From Waddlia sp964635295 (lineage in GTDB: Bacteria > Chlamydiota > Chlamydiia > Chlamydiales > Waddliaceae), in the NCBI GenBank assembly GCA_964635295.1, contig CAZWOB010000039.1, positions 1-19,618 of the forward strand: a stretch of DNA of 19,618 nucleotides, written 5' to 3'. The position numbers and the translations under genes were made by a program. Shown here piece after piece: positions 14,702 to 19,618 of this stretch. The notes beneath the pieces were generated by a model. That model worked only from the letters and a program-made list of their open reading frames with translations, made no database searches and was not told where the DNA came from. Within the stretch, counting starts at the first letter, position 1. Every line of letters starts with the position of its first letter.

Positions 14702-14880
14702 GTTATACCGATCATGTTTCAAAATTATGTTTTCAGACGAGGAGGTGCCCGGAATTTCTATCAGACATGGTCGGCGACGAAGCAGTTCAACTCGAATGAG
14801 TTGGACGATGCAGGCGGGTAGAAATTCAGAGGCAAGCCGACGAAGTGTGAAACATAATTTTGAAACATGATCGGTATAAC
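14702..14880 (-). repeat. MITE-like palindromic repeat, copy B (inverted relative to copy A)
   Basis: This 179-bp element has perfect 31-bp terminal inverted repeats at 14702-14732 and 14850-14880. Its reverse complement aligns without gaps to 462-636. The internal arms (GAATTTCTA and TAGAAATTC) and the CAACTC/GAGTTG hairpin are kept. Terminal arms differ from copy A at five positions, each matched by the complementary change in the opposite arm of the same copy. It fills the gap between divergent glmM and the GNAT gene, ending 18 bases before the GNAT ATG, so it must lie in or next to that gene's leader or promoter. An 85-codon frame on the - strand (14663-14920) covers it but looks non-coding. 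Confidence 0.85.
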
Positions 14881-14898
14881 TGATAAAGGAGTAGTAAA

Positions 14899-15417
14899 AT
14901 GGTGGAAATTCGACTGGCAACGCCTGATGATGCCGAGCAAATTGCCCAGGTGCATGTCAAAAGCTGGCAGACAACATACCAGAAAATCGTCGACGAAGAA
15001 GTTTTGAGCGCCATGAACTGGGAAGACCGGGTAGACAGCTGGCGTCAGACAATTGAAGGCATGGGCGATCATGCTGTCATCTATGTCGCAGTCGAGGGCG
15101 ACCTGATTATCGGATTTTTAAGCGGCGGACAGGCCAGAAGCGAGCTGGAAGACTGTGATTCAGAAATTTACGCAATTTACCTGCTCAAAGAGTCCAGAGG
15201 GAAAGGTGTTGGAAAAAAGCTGATGAACCAGTATTTCAAGTGGCTGGTAGACAATGGCTTTCACTCTTGCTTCGTATGGATTGCCGAGGAGAACCCCTAT
15301 CGGTCTTTCTACTCCACCTTAGGCGCGGAAAAGACCGAACATCAGGGAGTTTCCCGAGTCAGGGCAAACGAAATCCCTACAGTCGCCTACATGTGGAAGA
15401 CACTAGTTTCCGTTTGA
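14899..15417 (+). CDS. GNAT family N-acetyltransferase
   Basis: This 172-residue protein has the GNAT acetyl-CoA fold. The N-terminal VEIRLATPDDAEQIAQVH is typical of the beta1-alpha1 region. VAVEGDLIIGFLSGG is the beta2-beta4 hairpin. The pyrophosphate-binding motif A is EIYAIYLLKESRGKGVGKKLM, with R100-G-K-G-V-G105. NPYRSFYSTLGA is the usual alpha4-beta7 segment. It transfers an acetyl group from acetyl-CoA to an amine; the substrate (ribosomal protein, polyamine, drug or small metabolite) cannot be read from sequence. AAAGGA (14885-14890) lies nine bases before the ATG. The gene is alone, with the repeat element directly upstream and hairpins downstream. Confidence 0.9.
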   Translation: MVEIRLATPDDAEQIAQVHVKSWQTTYQKIVDEEVLSAMNWEDRVDSWRQTIEGMGDHAVIYVAVEGDLIIGFLSGGQARSELEDCDSEIYAIYLLKESRGKGVGKKLMNQYFKWLVDNGFHSCFVWIAEENPYRSFYSTLGAEKTEHQGVSRVRANEIPTVAYMWKTLVSV

Positions 15418-15420
15418 CAC

Positions 15421-15526
15421 TTTCTCTTTAATACTATATTTTTACTAGAGAGAAAAACCGAAACAGCATTTCTATGCCGAAAGAGCTCAGAAATCGGGTC
15501 TTTGGCCAACCTAAGCTCCGATTTTT
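15421..15526 (+). terminator. Candidate terminator hairpins after the GNAT gene
   Basis: TTTCTCT (15421-15427) can pair with AGAGAAA (15449-15455), four bases after the GNAT stop. A second stem, AAATCGG (15491-15497) with CCGATTT (15518-15524), runs into a short T-run. Both are weak, with loops of about 20 bases. The 151-bp gap up to pcnB holds no other feature and no confident promoter. Confidence 0.35.
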
Positions 15527-15568
15527 GGGCTTGTTTCCGCGTAGAGTGCAGAAAATGAGATATCACTA

Positions 15569-16807
15569 GTGCGACCCAAAGAATTTGTGGCCGACGATCA
15601 TGAGATCGATCCGGCCCATGTCGACTCCGACGCTTTGCATATCCTTAGAAAACTCAAAGACGCAGGGCATACCGCCTATCTCGTTGGAGGGAGCGTCAGG
15701 GACCTGCTTGTTCAGCGGGAACCTAAAGATTTTGACATATCCACATCGGCCAGGCCCCAGGAAATCAAAAAGATTTTTCGCAGAAACTGCTTTCTGATCG
15801 GAAAACGGTTCAGGCTGGCCCATATCCGGTTCGGAAAAAAGATTATCGAAGTTTCCACCTTCCGTTCAGGCGAGAACGACAGCGACCTCATCGTCAGGGA
15901 CAACACCTGGGGTTCTGAAGAGGAAGATGTGATCCGAAGGGATTTCACCATCAACGGCCTCTTTTACGATCCTTTCGAACATAAAGTGATCGATTACGTC
16001 GGAGGATGGGAGGATATCCACAAACGGGTGCTGCGCAGTATCGGAGACCCTTTGGTCCGTTTCAAGCAGGACCCTGTCCGGATGCTCCGCCTGATCAAAT
16101 TCCGTGCCCGCTTCGGCTTCGACATCGACGAGCAAACCAAACAGGCGCTGATCACATCCCGCAAAGAGATCACCAAAAGCTCACCGGCGCGAATTCTTGA
16201 AGAGATGCTCCGGATGCTCGAGTCAGGAGCCGCGGCGCGGTTTTTCAACTTGATGGTTCAGGCGAGAATGCTGCATCTGCTCTTTCCGATGCTTTCCGAT
16301 ATTCTCGAAAACGAAGATGAGAACCAGATCTACGACCTGCTTCAAGTCGCCGACCAGATCAATCAACAACAGCCGAAATCGCCATTGAGCCGGCCGATTT
16401 TAACCGCCTGCCTTCTCTTCCCCCTTGTTGACCAGGCATTGAAAAAAAAGTTTATCGACAAGGACAAAGTTCCGCATCTCGGAGATGTCATGATGACCAC
16501 GTCATCGGTCATCAAAGAGTTCGTCTTGACCTCTTTCTCTCACCTTCCAAAAAAATTAAGCACTGTGGCGTCTGCGATCATCGCCATGCAATACCGGCTC
16601 ACGCCATTATCGGGCAAGCAATCTATCAGACACAAATCCTTGTCGATGAAGGAGTTCCCCGATGCGCTCCATTTTTTAAAAATGCGTGCCGCCCTTGATC
16701 CGGAGCTGCTAAAGCCTTTTAAGGCCTGGAACAACGCATGGAGGCAGCATCTGAAGAAAGGCGTACAGCAAAAACACCATCACCCCCCGCCGGCCAAAAA
16801 GGGATGA
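15569..16807 (+). CDS. pcnB: Poly(A) polymerase / CCA-adding-like nucleotidyltransferase
   Basis: A class II nucleotidyltransferase adding nucleotides to RNA 3' ends. The catalytic core is YLVGGSVRD (37-45) and DFD (54-56, the two metal-binding aspartates). RRDFTIN (123-129) and DPVRMLRLIKFRARFGFDI (168-186) are the family's nucleotide-binding and neck motifs. The C-terminal half is helical, ending in a basic tail with a His/Pro patch (QQKHHHPPP). The 412 residues, basic tail and position next to lpxB favour poly(A) polymerase (PcnB, as named in Chlamydia) over the tRNA CCA enzyme, but motifs alone do not settle it. PcnB tails promote RNA decay. The start is GTG at 15569; no in-frame ATG lies upstream before a stop. 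Its last four bases overlap the next gene (ATGA). Confidence 0.88.
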   Translation: MRPKEFVADDHEIDPAHVDSDALHILRKLKDAGHTAYLVGGSVRDLLVQREPKDFDISTSARPQEIKKIFRRNCFLIGKRFRLAHIRFGKKIIEVSTFRSGENDSDLIVRDNTWGSEEEDVIRRDFTINGLFYDPFEHKVIDYVGGWEDIHKRVLRSIGDPLVRFKQDPVRMLRLIKFRARFGFDIDEQTKQALITSRKEITKSSPARILEEMLRMLESGAAARFFNLMVQARMLHLLFPMLSDILENEDENQIYDLLQVADQINQQQPKSPLSRPILTACLLFPLVDQALKKKFIDKDKVPHLGDVMMTTSSVIKEFVLTSFSHLPKKLSTVASAIIAMQYRLTPLSGKQSIRHKSLSMKEFPDALHFLKMRAALDPELLKPFKAWNNAWRQHLKKGVQQKHHHPPPAKKG

Positions 16808-17559
16808 ATACCCTCAACTCCCCCTCCGGACAGACCATCTGCTTTCGCGGGCTCCCTTTGGAAGAGGGCAAGCTTCCGGCTTTTTTCTACTTTGCCCTTT
16901 CCGGCGAGGACAGCCTGAACCTCGACCCTTTTAACCAACCTGTCGTTACCCTGGACACCTTTCCTTTGCGCGTTTTTTCCATGACGATCCCCGGCCATGG
17001 AGAAGGTCTGAAAAATACCGAAGCGATGGGATATTGGGCGCGTGAAATTGAAAAGGGAAATGACCCTTTAACCCCTTTTTTCGAGCAGTGCCGGGAAAGC
17101 GTGGAGTTTTTGATCCAACACGAAATAGTCGATGAAAAACAGATGGCCGTCGGCGGGCTTTCCCGGGGTGGGTTCATCGCCCTCCATCTCGCCTCCCGCA
17201 TTCCCGCTTTCCATACTGTTTTGGGATATGCCCCGCTGACGACAATGCGGACAATCGGCGAGTTTGAACAGATCCTCCATCATGAGATGATACAATCTCT
17301 TGAAATTGACAAGAACCCGCTGATTGGCAAGCGCATAAGATTTTATATCGGCAACCGGGACCTCCGGGTCAGTACTGACGCCTGCTATCAGTTTGTCCGG
17401 GAATTGACCGACCTTTCCTATGATCATCAAGTCCGCTCGCCTGAGATCGAGCTGTTGATCAGCCCGTCCATTGGCCATAAAGGACATGGGACGCCTCCCC
17501 GCATCTTCAAAGCGGGAGCCGAATGGATCGCTTTCTTATTAACTTCAAACTCCCTATAA
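16804..17559 (+). CDS. Alpha/beta hydrolase (prolyl oligopeptidase-like) of unknown substrate
   Basis: A 251-residue alpha/beta hydrolase. The nucleophile elbow is GGLSRGG (117-123, Ser120). The likely acid is D186 in YIGNRDLRVS, and the likely histidine is H225 or H228 in IGHKGHG. PGHGEG (64-69) resembles the oxyanion-loop region. There is no signal peptide, so it is cytosolic. The frame extends to an ATG at 16738, but that would overlap pcnB by 70 bases. The ATG at 16804 forms a four-base ATGA overlap with the pcnB stop, matching the other junctions of this operon, so I chose it. It could be an esterase, thioesterase or peptidase; placement among RNA-tailing and lipid A genes does not decide. 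Confidence 0.85.
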   Translation: MNTLNSPSGQTICFRGLPLEEGKLPAFFYFALSGEDSLNLDPFNQPVVTLDTFPLRVFSMTIPGHGEGLKNTEAMGYWAREIEKGNDPLTPFFEQCRESVEFLIQHEIVDEKQMAVGGLSRGGFIALHLASRIPAFHTVLGYAPLTTMRTIGEFEQILHHEMIQSLEIDKNPLIGKRIRFYIGNRDLRVSTDACYQFVRELTDLSYDHQVRSPEIELLISPSIGHKGHGTPPRIFKAGAEWIAFLLTSNSL

Positions 17560-17560
17560 T
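17555..17560 (+). promoter_or_regulatory. Possible internal -10 box upstream of the glycosyltransferase
   Basis: A perfect TATAAT overlaps the hydrolase stop codon, 24 bases before the next ATG. The -35 at the right distance (TTTCTT, 17532-17537) is poor. This is the only junction in the operon without an overlap, so an internal start is plausible. Confidence 0.3.
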
Positions 17561-17584
17561 ATACCGAAAAAAAGGCCGCCTGCT

Positions 17585-18301
17585 ATGACCGTCAAATATT
17601 CGATCGTGATCCCAATGAAAGATGAAGAAGGAAATGTCCAGCCTCTCATCAATGAAATCGAACCCGTCATGAACTCGATGAACGCGCAATGGGAGATGAT
17701 CTGTATCGATGATGGCTCCATCGATGGAACGGCGGAGATCCTTCATTCGTTTTTATCTGAAAAACCCTATCTCAAAGTCATTTCTTTTGATCGCAACTAT
17801 GGACAGTCAAGCGCTTTTGATGCGGGGTTCCAGTCGGCGCGCGGAGAGTTCATCATCACGCTCGACGGCGATCGGCAGAACGACCCGAACGATATTCCAA
17901 AGATGGTCGAGACGGCCTCTGAATACGACCTCGTCTGCGGCATCAGAAAGAAGCGAAGGGACAAGTGGTTGAAACGGGCCATCTCTTACTGGGCCAACGC
18001 GGTCCGCAGCCGATTTTGCGGCGACGGGGTGCAGGACACCGGCTGCTCCCTGAAAGTCTACCGTAAAAGCTGCCTGAACAGGATTAAAATGTACCACGGA
18101 ATGCACCGGTTTCTGCCGGCGCTTTTCAAAATCGAAGGTTTTCGTGTCGGCCAGATTCCTGTGAACCACCGGGAAAGGGACCAGGGAAAGACGAAGTACA
18201 ACTTTTTCAACCGCTCGTTCAACACGGTTTCCGACATGTTTGCTGTTCGCTGGATGCGCAAAAGACAATTAAACTATAAAACAAAGAGTCTGGGTTCATG
18301 A
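17585..18301 (+). CDS. Family 2 glycosyltransferase (polyprenyl-phosphate sugar synthase-like)
   Basis: A 238-residue GT-A enzyme. SIVIPMKDEEGN (6-17) is the N-terminal nucleotide-binding strand, IDDGSIDGT (41-49) binds the nucleotide sugar, and LDGDRQNDP (93-101) contains the metal-binding DxD. QDTGCSLKVYR (150-160) is typical of the DPM1/ArnC/GtrB group, which load a sugar onto polyprenyl phosphate. It lacks the two C-terminal membrane helices of ArnC and GtrB and instead ends in a basic tail (RWMRKRQLNYKTK), so it resembles the short DPM1-like form. It ends in an ATGA overlap with lpxB. Inference: it supplies a lipid-linked sugar for lipid A or another envelope glycolipid. Confidence 0.9.
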   Translation: MTVKYSIVIPMKDEEGNVQPLINEIEPVMNSMNAQWEMICIDDGSIDGTAEILHSFLSEKPYLKVISFDRNYGQSSAFDAGFQSARGEFIITLDGDRQNDPNDIPKMVETASEYDLVCGIRKKRRDKWLKRAISYWANAVRSRFCGDGVQDTGCSLKVYRKSCLNRIKMYHGMHRFLPALFKIEGFRVGQIPVNHRERDQGKTKYNFFNRSFNTVSDMFAVRWMRKRQLNYKTKSLGS

Positions 18302-19458
18302 ACCGTTCACTGTTCTTGATTGCAGGGGAAAAAAGCGGAGATATGCTGGGAAGCAATCTGATGAAAGCGCTCAAGGAAGAGATCCCCGATTGTATTTTAA
18401 CTGGTGTTGGCGGTCAGGAAATGAGGCAGGAGGGCTTAAACTGCCTCTTGCGGACAGAAGATTTCGAGCTCCACGGCTTTTCCGATATCATCGCCTCCTT
18501 TCCTAAATTGATCAAACAGTTTAAGAAGATAAGAAATCAGATCTTAACGGACTGCCCGGATGCGGTGATCTTTATCGATTACCCGGGGTTCAACCTCCGC
18601 ATGGCAAAATCCCTCCGTAAACATGGCTACAAGGGCAAGCTCGTCCAGTATGTCTGTCCAACGATATGGGCCTGGGGAGCCAAACGCAAGCAGAAAATGG
18701 AAGAGACTCTCGACCTGGTCCTCTCGATCTACCCGTTCGAGCCTGCCTATTTCGACAACTCGCCGCTGAGGATCGAATACGTTGGGAATCCCGTCAAAAC
18801 AATCGTCGAGAACCATCAGTACGACAAAGACTGGCCTTCCCTTTTCGGCATCAAGAAAACGGAAAACCTGATCGCCATTTTCCCGGGCAGCCGCAAAGGA
18901 GAGATCCAACGCAACCTCCCCTATCAGTTAAAAACGTGCGAGATGATGAAAAAAGAAAATCCCAATCTCATTTTCGCGATCTCCTGCGCTCACGAAAAGA
19001 TTATGCCTGTCATGCACCCCATGCTCCGCAATCTCTCGTTGAAGCTTCATCAAGATCTATTTCTTCTCCCCAAAACCTACTCCTACGAACTGATGCGGGA
19101 CTGCCGCAGCGCTTTGGCAAAATCGGGAACGGTCACCCTGGAGCTTGCCCTTCACCAAAAACCAACAGTGGTCTTATACAAACTCACTCGACTCAACCGT
19201 TTTATCGCCAAATATATCCTGCGATTAAATTTACGCCATTACTGCATTGTCAATATCTTGAGCGGCCAAACCGTCTACCCTGAAATCATCGAAAAGGGAC
19301 TTTCCGCTAGCAACTTGTACAAAAAGTTTCTCCCATTGAATGATCATACGGAAGAGCGCCGAGAGTGCATTGAGAAGTGTCAGGAGTTGAACCAGATCCT
19401 TCAAGACAAGGACGCCGGCCAGCAAGCGGCACACGCGGTGCGGGAACTGGTTGAATGA
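18298..19458 (+). CDS. lpxB: Lipid A disaccharide synthase
   Basis: A membrane-associated GT-B enzyme that joins UDP-diacylglucosamine and lipid X into the beta-1,6 lipid A disaccharide. The 386 residues are the standard length. IAGEKSGDMLG (8-18) is the signature N-terminal loop. IDYPGFNLRMAKSLRKHG (93-110) and CPTIWAWG (120-127) are also family hallmarks, and FPGSRKGEI (195-203) binds UDP. Late motifs AKSGTVTLELAL and VVLYK are intact. It overlaps the genes on both sides by four bases (ATGA), so production is probably coupled to the glycosyltransferase and the acyltransferase-like protein. Confidence 0.97.
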   Translation: MNRSLFLIAGEKSGDMLGSNLMKALKEEIPDCILTGVGGQEMRQEGLNCLLRTEDFELHGFSDIIASFPKLIKQFKKIRNQILTDCPDAVIFIDYPGFNLRMAKSLRKHGYKGKLVQYVCPTIWAWGAKRKQKMEETLDLVLSIYPFEPAYFDNSPLRIEYVGNPVKTIVENHQYDKDWPSLFGIKKTENLIAIFPGSRKGEIQRNLPYQLKTCEMMKKENPNLIFAISCAHEKIMPVMHPMLRNLSLKLHQDLFLLPKTYSYELMRDCRSALAKSGTVTLELALHQKPTVVLYKLTRLNRFIAKYILRLNLRHYCIVNILSGQTVYPEIIEKGLSASNLYKKFLPLNDHTEERRECIEKCQELNQILQDKDAGQQAAHAVRELVE

Positions 19459-19618
19459 AGCGTCAGAAGAACGAGTTTTTCAGAAAAACCGTCGTCCCCT
19501 ACATTCTTGGCTACACAATAAAAGGGCTGATTACGCTTATTGGATGGACCTGCCGTTTTCGCATCCAAGGCGCGGACAAGCTGCACAGAACAGTCAAAGA
19601 CTCAAAGTGCATCCTCAT
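19455..19618 (+). CDS. Start of a DUF374-like lysophospholipid acyltransferase (partial)
   Basis: An ATG at 19455-19457 overlaps the lpxB stop (ATGA) and the frame stays open to the window edge, 54 full codons. The protein begins with a basic stretch (MKRQKNEFFRK), then a hydrophobic segment (TVVPYILGYTIKGLITLIGW), then CRFRIQGADKLHR...CIL. In the DUF374 group of acyltransferase-like proteins I recall the order of an N-terminal helix, a R-x-x-G-x-x-x-L stretch and then a xxILxxWH catalytic block; the catalytic HxxxxD would lie beyond the edge. An acyltransferase after lpxB fits lipid A maturation, but the assignment is tentative. Confidence 0.6.
   Translation, partial: MKRQKNEFFRKTVVPYILGYTIKGLITLIGWTCRFRIQGADKLHRTVKDSKCIL

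Noticed and set aside
16738..16806. ATG at 16738 as the hydrolase start
   Set aside because: It overlaps pcnB by 70 bases and adds a low-complexity peptide that is pcnB's basic tail read in another frame.
1..19618. CRISPR arrays, tRNA or rRNA genes, transposases, integrases, restriction or toxin-antitoxin genes
   Set aside because: None were seen on either strand; the only repeats are the palindromic elements described.

Overview
The window most likely comes from a chlamydia-related bacterium (Chlamydiota, Parachlamydiales type, perhaps Waddlia-like). The argument is gene order. The set glmM-glmS-tyrP beside ftsY and sucC-sucD, and the pair pcnB-lpxB, match my recollection of clusters in Chlamydia trachomatis (CT815-822 and CT410-411). 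A tyrosine permease and candidate inclusion-membrane-like proteins fit the same group. This is inference from order and motifs; no search was run.

Layout. (1) Bases 1-149 hold the 3' end of a probable type II NADH dehydrogenase. (2) Bases 150-752 have no convincing gene. They hold a weak terminator, a 163-bp imperfect palindrome, a 175-bp MITE-like repeat with perfect 29-bp terminal inverted repeats, and an AT-rich promoter. (3) Bases 753-5331 are a lineage-specific island: two tandem large paralogs on + (753-2183 and 2339-4096), converging on two smaller paralogs on - (4109-4684 and 4945-5331). The small ones have a disordered Arg/Gly-rich N-terminus and a C-terminal pair of membrane helices. 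The 4109-4684 gene carries a one-base frameshift. (4) Bases 5470-8662 (-) are sucC-sucD followed by a site-2-type metalloprotease with a helical-repeat tail. (5) Bases 8723-10062 (+) are ftsY and a secreted Tyr/Arg-rich small protein with its own good promoter. (6) Bases 10169-14585 (-) are glmM-glmS-tyrP. (7) Bases 14702-14880 hold a second, inverted copy of the MITE-like repeat, directly upstream of a GNAT acetyltransferase (14899-15417, +). (8) Bases 15569-19618 (+) are a tight operon: poly(A) polymerase, alpha/beta hydrolase, family 2 glycosyltransferase, lpxB and the start of a DUF374-like acyltransferase. Three of its four junctions are ATGA overlaps.

Functionally, glmM and glmS make glucosamine-1-phosphate precursors for UDP-GlcNAc, which feeds lipid A and peptidoglycan. 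lpxB makes the lipid A disaccharide, and the flanking glycosyltransferase and acyltransferase look like envelope-lipid enzymes. sucCD is the TCA succinyl-CoA step. The novel material is the paralog island and the two palindromic repeat types. The two MITE-like copies differ at five positions in their terminal repeats, yet each copy's two arms remain perfectly complementary.
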